From Monarcha castaneiventris obscurior (taxonomy: Eukaryota; Chordata; Aves; Passeriformes; Monarchidae): 64,000 bases of DNA. Each line of letters starts with the position of its first letter. Position 1 is the stretch's first letter. Positions 24,701 through 38,765 of this stretch are shown one piece after another. The stretch covers positions 14,184,001 through 14,248,000 of the forward strand of contig JAMPIT010000059.1 in NCBI GenBank assembly GCA_026261815.1. The letters are read 5' to 3'. The position numbers and the translations under genes were made by a program. The notes under the pieces were generated by a model, which was not told the origin of the DNA, did no database searches, and worked only from the letters and a program-made list of their open reading frames with translations.

Positions 24701-27700
24701 GACCTACACTGTTTTAAGTTATTTTTTTCAGTCTTCACATGAATATGGCAAACTAAGTCTAGTTTTGAAGAAGTGATATACAATGTAGCACATGTACTAC
24801 GGAAAGCCCTGGGTCTACCCACTGCAAACACCAAAAAACTGTTATTGTGCTCTTAATTTTCCCACAGCAGCAACAAAACACAGATTTATTCTCCAAATAA
24901 CACCACAAATAATGCTACTGGAGAGTGCTCTCCCTCCCTTGGGCAGTATTCCTTCTGCTCCTCCCCTCCTAAGTGCTACACACATGCCAAAGAAATAGGA
25001 GTCTCCCTAATATGAAAACTCATTTTATAAATACATTACTTGTGCCGCAATATACCTACAAATAAAAACAACTATTCAAAAATGCTAGCAGTACCTCTGA
25101 TGCCTAGATTTAAGGCACCACCTCAAAAAAGGGTTTGCCAAAGTGTTTTGATTTTAAATTTTTTTAATTATTATTTTTAAAAAGGAAACAGTATTTCAAG
25201 ACTTGTGAAAGTACAGTACAGGTTCACTGTAAATCTTTAGCAGCTGGCAACAAAAATACAGAAAAATGCTTGCATCAACCCATATTCTTGCTGCTTCTGG
25301 GCTTGCTACACAGGGCTGAAAAACCACTTTGCTTTGTCCATCAGTATAATGACACCTCTGTCACTGAGCTATGCAACAAGACTGATTATCGTCTTTGTTT
25401 TAAAGCCTTGGCTATATTACAAAAATGATCTGTGGCTGACAATGGATATCAGGAATGGGCACAGCTGAACCCAGCTGTATGGACAAACACAAGTCTTGTT
25501 TATACAAGGACATCTTTTGGTGTGACCTGTGGTGTGAATTTAAACCAGTGTAATTATGTCTTTTTCCTGTTTACCCTCATCCCATTCCCTATAGCTCTAT
25601 TCAGATAAGAAATTACTGCCTAGGACTTCAACAGAAGACAAAATAGCTAAACAGCCCACACTGTACAGGCAGCCAAATTCCCAGTCTGTTTGAACTGAGC
25701 TGACAATGTTAAATTATACCTGCTGTAGACATGCAATGCAAAGGCAGTTAAGTTTTTCTCCTTTAGGTTTTGTTTTTAAACAGTTTGATAATCATCACAT
25801 CCCACCAATGCCTGCATAAGCCTTAACTAAACAGTGATACATTGTCTTGAAATACCTAAACTAACTTACAGCAAACAGGTTCTCCTCACCTCAGAACTAA
25901 CCTTGCTTCAAATCCTAATCCTCCTTTCTATTCGAACATCAAAGCCCTGCTCAGCAGAGAGGCCTCCCTCCACTGAGCTGAATTCCACAGGTAGGAAGCA
26001 CATTGGTGCCCTCAACCACAGCCAAGAGCTGAGGAATTGTTTAGCCTGGTAAACAATCTAATGCCAAAAACTTAATGAAGGGGAGGTGGGGGGGAGGAAT
26101 TAAACATTTGCTTTTTCTTTAAAGCCATATTGATGCCTGCGATGGCCACCTAAAAACAGAGACTAGACAAGAATAAGGGAATAAAGGTAGGTATTTATTT
26201 GAAGGGCCTTCAAAGGTACAGTCAAAAGGCTACACCCAAGACGGACCCTGGGTCATGAGTTCTTCACACTTGTGTAAGTTTGGTTCACTTGCATATCAGG
26301 ATCAATTCTCCAATTACAACCCCAGTTAAGGATGTAACTACCCCAAGTTTGCCCTCCTCTCCAGAGGCCTTAGTTTACATATTTTGGGGCCTGGGACAAT
26401 CTAGGTGTCCTTGGAGAGCAAACCTGGAGTGGTATGTTATGTCTAACCAGCATGAGAGAACAGCAGCTAACAGGCCACGAGAAACTTCAGAGTTACACAC
26501 TAGGCAGTACACGATTTGAAAAATATAAAAGTTAAAACCTAAGGCATCAATATATTTTCATTTTTAAATGACCACTGTTAAAACGAGTACAGCCCAGGGG
26601 TTAAAAGGTACTGGCTTTTCTGGCATCTCCTTTTTGTTTTCTTTCAAATGTCAAATTTGATACACGCCAGCTCAAGCTAGGGGCCTCGCACAGAAAATAT
26701 AAAACCCAGTAAAAGCTTGAAAGCCTGCCTCTCAGATCCACAAACCCAACAGGTCAGAGTAGCAATTCCCTACTTAGATGAAGGGCAGAAGTGCACGCCA
26801 GTGTGGCCGTACTCACAGGGCTCCTCTGCAGGTGAAGCAGCCAAAAGGCTCTGGTACAAATACCTCACACCAGCAAGACTCGGAGGCACAAAAATTATTT
26901 AAACGTGTCCCTTCTCTGTCTCCTTAACTCTGAACAAAGTTTTATAAGCAAACAGCTCATTTCTACTTTTGGCCCTTGTGCAAACCTTTAACAACTGAAA
27001 ACAGCATTAGCAAATGTGTGTGGGGAGGGGGAAATGCAAAGGGGATTAACCAGAGCTTGGGCTCTCTCACCTTTTGTGATAGGAGACCAGAAAAATTTAA
27101 TAGATGTGAAAGCTGGTGTCCCAGCTTTAACATAAAGATCTTGACAGCAAGAATTTGACAAAAAAGGTGACATTCATCATCTGCCATTTGGAAATGCTGG
27201 ATAGTATCTGAAGACATTACCAGAATATGAGTATTTTTGTTCCTCCTGGAGAAAAAGTACTCTTCTTTTAGAGATCATGTACTGGTATCGATATTACCCA
27301 GGGGACGATACCAACGCTGCTCCTGAGTGTGAGCATCCCAGTGTAACTACCACCAAGATCCCTGCAAGGACAAGGCTTAAGATGCAACATAGAGATGACA
27401 GTAATTAGCTGTAGCATTAAGCTACTTATAATTCAGACATGTGAATCTCCATTTGGTGAAGCAAGGAATATTAACATCCTTAAAACAGCTTGACTGAAAA
27501 TAATTCATTTGTAAATACTGCCAAAGAGGTGTCAGTCTCATAAAAATTAAAAAATACCCCTTTTTCTGCTTACTATTCCTGTTAGGTTTATTTTTTCACA
27601 AAGATGAGCTGCTGTACTGCCAAGCAAGCAGACTTTGCAATGAGCAGCCCTCCAGCAAAGACTTTCTTTCAGCATTTTTTCACTTCAGCATAGGAAAATT

Positions 27701-27749
27701 ATGCAGCAGGTCCTCACAGAAGCAATGCTAAGGCACATACAAGACACTA

Positions 27750-28715
27750 AGTGCAAATCATGCCTGGCCAATCTGGTGGCCTTTTCATGATAGAGTGACT
27801 GCAGTGGTCAGCAACAGAAGACCAACTGATGTCATCCACCTGGACTTCTCTAAGGCCTTCAACACCGTCCCACACAACATCCTTATCTCCAAACCATAAA
27901 GACATGGATCTGAAGGGTGGACTATTCAGTGCATAAGGAATTGGAATTGGCTGGATGGATGTAGCCAAAGTTGTGGTCAACAGCTCTGTGTCAGGTGAAG
28001 GCTGGTGGACGGTAGTGTCCCTGAGGACCACAGGTCTTGCGAGTGGTGCTCTTTGATATCTTTATCAATGACATAGTGAGATTAAGTGCAGCCTCAGCAA
28101 GCTTAGAGGTGACACAACAAAAGGAAGAGATGCCATCCAAAAGGACCTGGACAAACTTGAAAAGTGGGTCCATAAGAGCCTCATGAAGCTTAAGAAGTCC
28201 AAGTCCCAGGAGCTGCACCTGGGCCAGGGGGCAATCCCAGACGTAAGTACAGATTGGTAGAACTCATCACTGTGAGCAGCCCTGTGGAGGAGGACTGGGG
28301 GGTTCTGGTGGATGAAAAGCCAGACGTGAGCCAACAATGTGCACTCACAGCCAAGAAGGCCAACTACAGCCTTAGCTGCATGAAGAGACACGTCTTTGTT
28401 GCCAGGAGAGCAACAAAGATGATTCTCTCCTTCTACTTTGCCCTTTTGAGACCCCACCTGGAGTGCTGCATCCAGGTCCAAGGTCTCTAACACAATAAGA
28501 TGTGAACTTTTTAGAGCATGTCCAGAGGAAGGCCACAAAGGTAATACAAGGTTGCTCGGAGAAGTTGTGGATGCCCCATCCCTGGAATTGTTCGAAGTCA
28601 GATTGGATGGGGCTTTGAGCAACCTGGTCTACTGGAAGGTGTGCCTGCCCATGGTGGGGGTTTTGGAACAAGATAATCTTTAAGGTCTCTTCCAACTCAA
28701 ACCATTCTATGATAC
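27750..28715 (+). mobile_element. CR1 LINE fragment, decayed, with RT remnants and 3' end
   Basis: Plus-strand sequence resembling the C-terminal part of CR1 ORF2 and its 3' UTR. A readable reverse-transcriptase piece at 27825-27893 begins [18 protein letters not shown], a typical LINE RT block. Further on are the familiar CR1 stretches '[13 protein letters not shown]'-like coding (around 28.13 kb), 'gagaccccacctggagtgct' near 28.45 kb, and the 3' UTR ending 'accattctatgat'. The catalytic FADD box is unrecognisable around 28.10 kb (a degraded 'gaggtgacacaac'), and the frame is broken repeatedly, so it is dead. About 28541-28550 the sequence jumps from RT-domain text to 3' UTR text, an internal deletion. 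It lies antisense to PHLPP1. Confidence 0.92.
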
Positions 28716-31700
28716 ACTGTAGATTTCAGACTCTTGCCTGAGTCTCCCCAGTCCCACATGGAGAGGGTGGTAGGGTTTTTTTGTCTGTGCTAAATAAGAG
28801 ATTATGCTAAGTCCTCAGTTTCTGATTTAGGTTCTTTGACACAGCTCTATCATATAGATTAATTCTACAATGAGATGAACTCTTTTCATGCCACTATTCC
28901 ACTGTAACTCAGAAAGGCCTTCTGGCCCACGTGTTTTGTAATACAAATAATCATGAATATAGCTCTACTGGCCTGCAGCCTAAAACTGGTCTCCAGCAGT
29001 CATTCCCTCTGTTCCTTGGAGACTTTAATCCTTCTCCACTGACTACAGAAGAGGCCTAAGGAGAGTAAATGTCCCTAAAGTTAGGTTTTGCTAATAATTC
29101 CTCTCCTTTCTTCCTTGCTGCTAGACTTTGCTTGGAAAGGCTTTCAGTGTTTCAGTTTCAAGACCAGCTCCATTATCACCTTACACATACCAAAATACTG
29201 TGCAATGTCAGTCCCTGCAATCCCCTCCTGTCTTATGGGATGTGCTCACTGTGGACACTTGATTCCCCTGAGCTTCATTAAGAGCAACATTATGTTCATT
29301 CTCCTACTTGCTTCTACTCCTCCACTTCCAGAGATTACTGAAGACACTTTGGGATCCTTCTGGATTGAACACACCTTAAAAGGCAACATATGCAACACCT
29401 CACTGAGCTTCTGGGTGATGCTTTTCCATATTTATGCAAGAGCTGCACAAATTCAGCTTCAGTAATATCAGAACCTGATTTAGAGGCTTCAAAAGACGGT
29501 ACTTGAATGCTATTCCAGATGTGTGGGCGATACCTAGTTTTCTGTTCTCACTCTTGGCTGCAATACTTCAATAACTATTATTAACCGAAGGCAGCAAGCC
29601 CAAAACAAGAACCACAGACTCTCTAAATTCCAGCAAAAGAAAAAAAACCCAACAAAACACCAGTGAAGGTATAATTTCTCTAAAACAGAAATGAAGAGCT
29701 TGAAGTCGTTACACTTTAAAATCAGCTAAACTATTTTGACATGCAAAACTAATCAGCTGAGACAAAATACCAAGCTTCCCTTCTGAACCATTAAGAGAGA
29801 CTGACTACACTGAAATATACCCAGAAGTTCATTTTCAAAATGTCAACTAATCTCTACTAACAAAAGGCACAAAAGAATGGGTTTTGTGGGGAAAAAGGAG
29901 GAGGAACACTTTCAAGTGTTATCATCAAAAGAGAAACAAAACTGGCTTCAAGTTTGTTTCGCCCAATCTTCTGCTTTCACACTCAAGATGATAGGAAGCC
30001 ACCAACAGCAAGAATGACCAGATATGGCTTCAGAGCAAAGGTCCCAAACACTGAAGATTTTGCTCACACAGAGAAAAGGAAGTCAAGTTCCGCATGGAAA
30101 CCAGAGGTTTGTTTATGTTTGACTATTCGTAATCATCACCAAAAGGAAGCTGTGGATTTATTTTTAGGGATCTATTTTTAGAGAAAGCATTATCTCAATA
30201 TTGTCATTTTATGGTATTAGGGGAAAAAATGGTTTCCTTGTACTAAACTTAGAGTCATCATGCTTCCTGTAAGTAAGGATCGGCTCAAAAAAAGACCCAC
30301 TGAAAAATGAGAATACCTTTCTGGGTTCTCTTTTCTTCACTAGATGTTGAATCAACTTTTCCAATAGGCTAATGGTGCTGCTTAGTCTCAAGTGTGAAGA
30401 AACCCAAATAGTTATTCCCAAAGAAAACAAACTTTGGTTAAAGGCTGTTGTCAAAAGATGCCCACTGATGTTGGCAGTACACTAAACTCATTTTTAGGTC
30501 CTATTAGAATAAGAACTCATTTTCCAACCTCCAAGCGCAACTGGCATAAGAAACAAACCAACAACTTCATGGTCACCTTCTCAGTGACCAGGACATTCCC
30601 GACCTCCGACCTGTCCCCAACACACAGAAGAACAGGTAGCCCAGAATCACAATGGTACATTCAAACGCATGGACTAAGACTATAAAGCTAAAAGGAAATG
30701 TCAGAAACTCCTAACTGCAACACAAACAGTCTGCTTGTTGCACAGTCATTCCCTGTAGAATGACCACAGGTGACAACCAACAGACAGAGGTAAAAGCAAA
30801 AATACTAATCTAGAAATTCAGTAAAGTTCTCCACAGTATTCCTCCAGAAGAAGGTTACCCATTGCTTAGGGGGCTAAACAGACACTCGGAGAGGAGACAG
30901 TGCATCCAGCGACATAATAGTATGAACTGGCAGAACTGTAACAAGTAACATCCCAAATAACTTAAAATAAACTACTTTTGCCTTGCATATGATTTTTCCC
31001 TACACTCACCATTGGTGCTGCTCTGTGATCAGAGCTCTGCAAAAAGGTATTCTAAGCCCATTTTGACCAGTAAGCATTAGAAAAGCCTGTCCCCAATGCC
31101 TCCAGAAACAACTGAAGCTTGGTAATGAAAATCACTGCAATGATGAACTCTGTGAAGACAGCTCATTATAGTATCCACAAATACATATGAAATAGGTCAA
31201 TCACCTAGAGGGCAAGCCAAGGCAAATACTATATAGGGCTAACTTAACCATGAGACTAGTGGCTTCAAGCCTTTAAAGACCAGAGGCCGCATTTTGTATT
31301 AAAAAGCTCTGCAAAGTCTGTGTTCCACGATGAAGCTTGTGTGGAAGTTCCTCACACAACTTTTCCTGGTTGACCATGGCTGACATGAGAAAACCAAACA
31401 TTAACATCTGATAGGATCTGAAACAAAGAGGAACCTATATGCACAAGTGGATTTTCCTTATTACCCATCCCTTTAATTAATGAGCAGAATCTTATGTGCT
31501 GAAGGAAAAAGCAGTCCCACAGCTGATGATCTTTCCCTATCTCAAAGGTGGATGAAGCACAGCTGAAAAGCAGGCACATCTTTAGCAGTGAAGCTCAGCT
31601 GTTGCTCACTGCATTTCCTCAGCATAGTTCCTGTAAAACACATCCAAAAGCTAATCATCTTGGTCTCCTACTTTGGTAATATATTTGGAGAACTGCAGTC

Positions 31701-34700
31701 AAGATCAGGAATGAATTTTTAAATTTTGTGGAATTTATACATATAAATGTGGTCTGTAGCACCAAGTATGTGGTCAGAACGCAAACCTTTTCTCCTCATC
31801 AGAAATAAAAATCATATTTTACATATTACTAGGTCAGCTTTGTCCTCTTTACAGGGCTCATACTCCCCTTTTACAACAGTCTCTGTAAACAATTGTCAAA
31901 CTTGTACCGAAAAAATAATTAGAAGACTGAGGCAGATGGTCAGAACTAGGTAATTTTAGAGGAAAAGAAGCAAAACCAATATTTTGGGATTTTTCTTTGC
32001 TGCTTCAGGTAGATCTCTACACAGGTTGAGGAAAGATGGAGACTACAGCAGCAGAGGCTTCTGCATTACTTACTTGTATAGTATAACAAATTCTAATCTG
32101 TTCTTATCATCTGCTTGTTTCTCAGTGCAAATAAATGTACGAAGAGAGCATTCTGCACTGACATGAAAGGAATAAGGCCAATATGGCAGCACACCGTTCC
32201 TAGCTGAATTTGCTATTCTTGCTATTTTTACCAAGTTTTAAACATAATGTATACTGACATCATAATTTAGTCTCTCCTTTTTCACAGCAGGCTATGGTTG
32301 TTTGGAATACCACACACTTCCACTACAGACTTTAACACAAAGGTGACTGAAACAGGGAAAGAAAAATACAAAAGCACACTGGAGAAAACTCTTACATTTC
32401 ATAGGTTTTAAATCCTGTTTTTGGACATTCCTTGTATTTTCAACAGCAGGGCTCTTTTGTGTGTTGGCACCTAAGGCCCCCACAACAACTTATTTCCAGC
32501 CACAGCTGTCCAGCTGTGGCTGATGGTGTGCAGACACACGAGGCTGTGTGCTTGTACATCTCTCCCTACCTACGTGGACATGCACTATTTACAGCCCTTG
32601 TCTCTCATCACCTCTCTTCCTCTACCTGCCCCACTGAACCAAGCACTAAAGCAGGAAATAATTGTCCCATGAAGCTGTTGACACACTTCCCGTTCTCCAG
32701 CAGCTGAGAGGGGAGAAGTTCTGTGGGGTCAGATAACCCATCCCAGCATGCCCAATCGGGCACACTATTTCCAAGAGGATAAAATTCTGTAAGGCATCCT
32801 GGCATAAGCTCTGCAATACTGAATTTCCACGGCAGACACTGACATCCCATTTTAACTGCATGCCTTGGAACACAGAGAACTGCTAATCCTGTTATACTCC
32901 AGCCAAACCATCCGTGTTGTGAGTTGTGTCACAGGCAACACTCACAACAGAAATTTCACAGAGTGAGAAATGGTTAGGTTTAGTTGCTAGAAGCACCAAA
33001 CAGCAGGCCACATCCCAAATAAAAGCCTCACAACAGCAAATTCCACCACTCCATAACACCTTACACATGACATCTCTCTCTCTTCTACATTAAGGATGTA
33101 GCTTTTTAGGTTTTGGAAGTGGTAAATGAGGAACGCCCTCACCACATCCTCCTCACTGTTAAATACACGTTCTTTGCCCCATCCTTCTGCATTTGATATT
33201 CAAATAGCAAATGGTGGCAGATTTGCCATGCAAGTAATTGTGCCAATTCCAGAACCATCATGACAACTTTATGCAGACAAAATTCTTTAAAGCTGTAAAG
33301 ATGTTGCTTTCTTTCCCCTCTGCTCCCCCTCCCAGTTGCATAAGCTTATTTTTCAACATTTGGCAAGAGAATGAATGTATTAGATCACAAAGGACCAAAT
33401 CTGTTGCTGTTGTTTACCTTTTAAGATTCCTTAATTAGGCCTCCAATTTTTGGAAAGTAAAAGAAAAGAAATGCACTATGGTATAGGACTATCAATATTA
33501 ACGAACAAGACATCTCCAGCTTTTAAAAATATCCTGTTTGAGGCTAAATCAGCATATCTAAAAGTGACCTATTTGGAATAAGTATGTCACCAAGTTCGAT
33601 ATTTAGGTCAGTATTTGTGCAATAATGCCAGTCTGTCTGAAAACAGGAGTTCTGTTCACCTTAGGATACATACATATAGGAAAACCAATCCTAACACCTA
33701 TTTGCCTTCCAAAAATTTACTGAGGCAGAGCACAAGAGCTGTCTTGGCTACAATAGATTCCAGCGTTAGAATGAATCTGATTATACAGGAGCAAAGCTTA
33801 TTTTTAATTAAATTAAACCCAAGTCTCCGCAAACATGAATTCAAATATTTTCTAGCATACACATATTTATTGAAGGAGTGATGCATTAGGATTTGTCTCA
33901 TTCTGAAACACCACTAAAAAGTCAACATTGCCAATATTCTGTGGGGGGAAAGACTGCAGAGCAAGCATTCTTTGCAAGTCTCCTTTCAAGACTGAGCTTG
34001 TTATTTAAAAGTTAAAATAACATCATCTTCTAGCTCTTCTGAAGTATTCAGAAGACAGACATGAAATTTTTTTTCATAGTTAAAAACTGAACTGGGCCAT
34101 TTTAATGAAATATTTTACCAGGGATTTCCTTCTGCATTAAAATTTATAATTAAAGCTTTCATTACACTAAATAAGAATCAGAAGCCTTAGTTTTCAGCAG
34201 CACACATCAGGAGCATAAAGGACTGCAGAAGAACTACCACTGAATATAAGTTAACACAGATGTCATTTTCAGAACAAATGCCATTAAACATCTATATTTA
34301 AAATACAGTCTTAGATATTATTCTTAACAACTCATAAAAGTGCAAGTACTATATACATCACCAGTATTAGGGAAGATTCTGTAAGCACCATGTGACCTAG
34401 CCCATAGCAAGCAACTAGAAGCTAAGTTTCAGGGCCATCATATCTCCCTTCCTAAATTTGCTTGGTTTTAGAAATATAGTGCTTTACACAGTATTTTCTT
34501 GGTTAGAAGGAATATTTCAGCAGCTTTGAACTTCAGTAGTTTCCAAACACCTGAGGCAGAATACCTCATATAAATGTTGGGGTTTTTTCCCAGCATAATA
34601 ATGTTAGTTTGCCTGAACTACAGAGCTGAAGATTCAACTTTTCTCTTTTCTTTATACATGTAAATCAGGTTTGTTGCACTCAAAATTAAGCATTTTGATA

Positions 34701-34760
34701 CAAACAGCATCAGCTGGAGGAAATTTGAGTTACTTTTGCAGCGTTACTAGTTTCCCTGTT

Positions 34761-34800
34761 TCTGTTCTTCAGAATACAGTTCTGTTCTTCAGAAACAGTG
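34761..34800. repeat. 20-bp tandem duplication
   Basis: Two adjacent 20-bp units both start tctgttcttcagaa and continue tacagt or acagtg. The units differ by one indel. It looks like a recent slippage event in an intron. Confidence 0.85.
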
Positions 34801-36609
34801 TTTCTGTGCAGCACTTCCCACACCACTGGCTTGCATACAATCATGCTTGTCTCTGTTTTTCAGTCTAAGGACAGGAACCCCAAACATCAAAAAAACAACT
34901 TGAAGTGGTAAAGTACTGTTTGAAAATCCATGAATGCAGAATGCCAAGTTTCAGGTTTGGGGGCTGGGAAATTGCGGAAAATGACTCCTTTTTCCTCGAA
35001 GCACGTTTTACCAGCTAAAAGAATAGTATAGAGAGTTTCTTCACTACTGACAGTCTGAAAAGACACTTGAAACTATGTATTTTCTTTCTAAAGTTACATA
35101 AAAATGGGAGGTTATGGTGAGTGCATGGGGATATGTTCTCATGCTGGCTATCATCCCGATGCTGTTAGTCATTTGGGTGAACCAGAAAGAGAGAAGCACA
35201 GCATGGCACAGAACAAGCTTGTGCTGCCAGTAATTCAGAGGGGCTTTCTGGCCATTTATCTCTAGCTCTGAAGTTCATTGTTTTCCACTGTTTTCCTCAC
35301 TCATTAGATTTGCCTTTCATTTATCTGATGTCAAACCCTCTGGAGATGAAAGGACACTACTGTCCTAGAGACAGCCCCAAAGCAGCAAGAACTCAAAAAC
35401 CTGACAGACCATGCCTCACCATCTCATAAAACATGCCTTGGGGATTTCTACCTTGAGGCTTAACAGACCTAAGCAGATATGCCAACAGCTTCTTTAAAAA
35501 AGAATTTTAAAACTTACTAGAAAAAAATCTTAAAAGACATTTTAAATGATGCATGTGCTAGGAGGTGCATTGAAGAAAGTCTGACATAAAATCAAACCTC
35601 TTTAAAAAAGCCCACAACCTAGGCTCTATCATCAGCAGTTGGCTGGGTAATACATTATTGCAATCTAAAGACAAAACAGAACAAGTGCTACATGAGCGTC
35701 TCCAAGTAGTACTACGTTAAACTTTGCTTCAACATAGTAAAGAGCATGGACAGTCCTACCAACTACAAAACTAATGAACAGTTTAGGCACAACTACAAAA
35801 CCCAACAGACCATGCTGACAGCACAGCAAAAGAACATGCATGGCAAAAAAGTATGAAAAATATAATGGTTCAAGATATGTAAGGTTTTAGCAAAAAAGTA
35901 ATAGGGATTAAGAGAGAGAACAGACGACTGCAAAAACACCTTTCAACAACACAAAGTGGAACTGAAGAGTCAAATGAAATAATGCAGGCCCTAAATTCCT
36001 ATAATTAATCATGTTCTAAGCCCAGTATAAAATTTGCTTTACAAAGGTTTTAGTTAGTAACCTTTTTTCACTGACAGAAAATTATTTGCTTATTACAAAA
36101 AAACCCAAAATCAAATAGTTATAAAACTAAAGAGAGATTCAGCAACATTTCAAAGCAGGAAAAAAAAATCCTTTATTCTAGCAATTTAACATTTAGGTTC
36201 TGTGTAAGGAATGAATCAAAAAAACCCCTGACATTATTTTATGTTTTAATAACACTGAAATAAAGCTTTTTAAACTGAAATGTTGACAGTTATATTTGTC
36301 ATCCTTGTTGTTTTAATGATGTCACTAGATCCATCCAGCTGGTAAGATAAGAAAATGGAGACAGTTCAACACAGCACTTTGCTTACACAACCTTGGTAGA
36401 AAGAAGTCTTGGTGTAAATGCAGAAAAACTCACCTCCCTATTGCCTGTTACCAAGAGCTCTCCAACTGAGTATTTCCACACAACACCAAGAGCAATGGCA
36501 GCTCTTGGCACACAACCCACAAGAGGGACATTATCAATGCATGGAGAAAACTGAACTGGTAGAAACTGTCCAAAGATCCCATTCACACCAGAGTTATCCC
36601 CATTCTCAC

Positions 36610-36735
36610 CTTTGATGCTTGTCGCAGCCATCGCAGATATTCAGTGAAGTTATCGAAACAAATGTAGTAGGTCTGGCTTTGAGGTCCAGAGGAGCTAAAT
36701 GCTAAACAGTGCTGGTGCTTTTTCACTTCTTCCAC
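36610..36735 (-). CDS. PHLPP1: PHLPP1 coding exon: C-terminal part of PH domain
   Basis: This 126-nt exon (42 codons, phase 0 at both ends) lies between the acceptor TCTCTGCTGTAG and the donor GTGAGAATG. Its product starts [16 protein letters not shown], continues through [16 protein letters not shown] and ends LRQASK. The last part is the C-terminal amphipathic helix that closes a PH fold, with the near-invariant Trp visible in EYLRWLRQ. With the upstream exon it makes a PH segment of about 107 residues. Both ends are phase 0, so skipping would preserve the frame but remove the second half of the domain. It is separated by 2.0 kb from the upstream exon and 15.6 kb from the downstream one. 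Human has Thr and Val where this copy has Asn (in FDNF) and Ala (in RQAS), by memory. Confidence 0.97.
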
Positions 36736-38765
36736 CTACAGCAGAGACACAAAACTGTGAGTCCACAAGAATCAAAACCCTCTCTGCAGAACTCCATAAG
36801 GCAAAGTTGAAGTGTGCCCAAGAGGAGATCAACAAGTAGAGCTGGACTAACCATCTCAAACACCCAAGCTGGATCTTGGCTGTCAAATATTCATGAAATC
36901 TACACAAGCAGGAATGAGAAAAGAAGGGGGACAGAACTAACAGAGAAAACCACCAAGAACATCAACATTTTAACAGAAACTGAACACCATAAAAGGTTTG
37001 CCAGTGAAACGCATTAAAGGCTGTTTTTATGCAACCTAAAAAAATACAATTTATACTTCTTGGTTATTAAAAACAGGCTTAACAAAATGCTTCTCTTACA
37101 GCCCAATTAAATTCTTTGGCATTTCTCAACTTGCTAAAAAACACCCAGAATACATCATTCTGCTACCATACACGAGAAGTCCCACACAACTTATGGTCTC
37201 AATGTCTCAGTACAGCATTCTGGAAAGCCTTTGCAAACCAGGAAGTGCAGAGTATTTATGGGGTTGAGGAAAAATATCTTTTGAGCAATAATTTAAAAAA
37301 CACTTAGTTCTGTGCCAAGCACCCTCCTCCCAAGCTTTGTCAGCAGAAGCCCTCAGTACATTTTTCTGAGCTTAGTTATCCTTTTCTTTTAAAATTTGTT
37401 GTCAACTTTCTGCTTAACACAGTCTGCATGTTTTACATCACATAAGGCATTTCTGTGCAAAAGCTACTTAGAAATTCCATGTTAAGCAATTAAAACAAGT
37501 ACATAATGATTTCCCATTTTAAATTAAAAGAAATATATTGAGATGAAAAGAATATTCATCTCAAAGAGAAGGCAATAGGAACCATAATCCTGTCCTTTCC
37601 AGCAACCTACAGCCAGGAATACAATTCACTGTCAAGAGTTCACACCCTGTTGCCAAAAGAGGACAATGTCTCTACTTCAGTATCTCCTGGCAGGAGTTGG
37701 AGAATCATGTGAAGAAACAAAAAAGAGGCAGGAGAAACAGCTTGTAGAAGGCAGCACTACTTTTCACGCTGCTAGTATAGAATATTAATGAATCAGCTCT
37801 AGTCTGCATATATTATATTGTGAAGCTTGTTTCTCTCCAAACAACTCTTTAGAATTCAACTTACCAGTATGTAAAGTAAAGGAGGATTACTTAAGGTGTA
37901 AATTCATCCTCAAGCTGATGACTCTCTTCCCATTACCTCAGCCAAACAAGCCAATAGTAGTGTTCTGAAACACTATTTAGGTTGAAATAGTAATGTTCTA
38001 ATCTTACTGTCTTCACTACAGTTTCACAAAAGGGTCAAGGTGGGAAGGAACCTCTAGAGGTCATCTGGTTCAACCCCCTGCTCAAGCAGGTCCACCTAAA
38101 GCCAGTTGCCCAGGACCATGTCCAGATGGTTTTTAAGTATCTCCAGGGGTGATGGATATGCCACCACCCATCTGGGTAACCTATGCCAATGCTCAGTCAC
38201 CAGCACAGTGGGAAAAAATAAATTTCCTCATGTTCAGTCTGGAACTCCTGGGTTTCAGATGTAATCTATCAGAAAAAAGTTTCATTTCAGCTTTTCACAT
38301 GGAAAAATGTTTGTTGCTGTTAGCTTACAACAGACCACTACTCATACAATGCTGAACACTCAAAACTCCCACAATGTTCAAAATAAGCCCATGCCCTTAT
38401 TTGTTAATTTTCAGAATTTAAGAGTAACCCAGCATGGATAAAACCTGGATGAGGAGGCATGGCACAGATCATACATAATTGACCTGCATATATCCTTTGG
38501 CTGTATACTATTGCTATATAAGCCACTTAACACTGCACACAAGAAAAAACACTGTGCATCCATTGTTTTTCTTTGTAGTTTTAATTCAAACATTCTAAAT
38601 TGTTAAATATGACTAACCACAATCAAAAGTCATTTACATACTTTGAAAATTCCATTTATAGAAACAAGCTCTTGGAGGGTCAGAATCATCCTAATTGAAT
38701 GTAATCTTCTCTTCATAAAGAGACAGGGGGTTAACCAAGCAAACAAATAAAACAAAATATCTTAC
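36736..38765 (-). other. PHLPP1: PHLPP1 intron inside the PH domain (2.0 kb)
   Basis: A GT-AG phase-0 intron of 2030 bp that divides the PH domain. A CR1 fragment occupies about 38.03-38.26 kb. Nothing else is recognised. Confidence 0.9.
38034..38258 (-). mobile_element. CR1 LINE fragment
   Basis: Reading along the plus strand, 'ggaaggaacctctagaggtc', 'caaccccctgctcaagcagg', 'gttgcccaggaccatgtcc' and 'atctccaggggtgatgg' follow the reverse complement of a CR1 3' region in order, so the element is on the minus strand, the same orientation as PHLPP1. It is 5'-truncated, as most CR1 copies are. The similarity fades after 'ctcatgttcagtctggaac'. It sits in the intron dividing the PH domain, about 500 bp from the first PH exon's donor. 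Confidence 0.9.

Larger units (their letters stand above)
21050..36609 (-). other. PHLPP1: PHLPP1 intron (15.6 kb)
   Basis: A GT-AG intron of 15,560 bp separating the PH domain exons from the LRR exons. It contains the (TA)17 repeat at 21.70 kb, a decayed CR1 LINE at 27.75-28.72 kb and a 20-bp tandem duplication at 34.76 kb. Otherwise I see only unique-looking AT-rich DNA. Confidence 0.88.

Noticed and set aside
28065..28622. 185-codon minus-strand ORF
   Set aside because: It is the antisense of the CR1 element and has no family signature.
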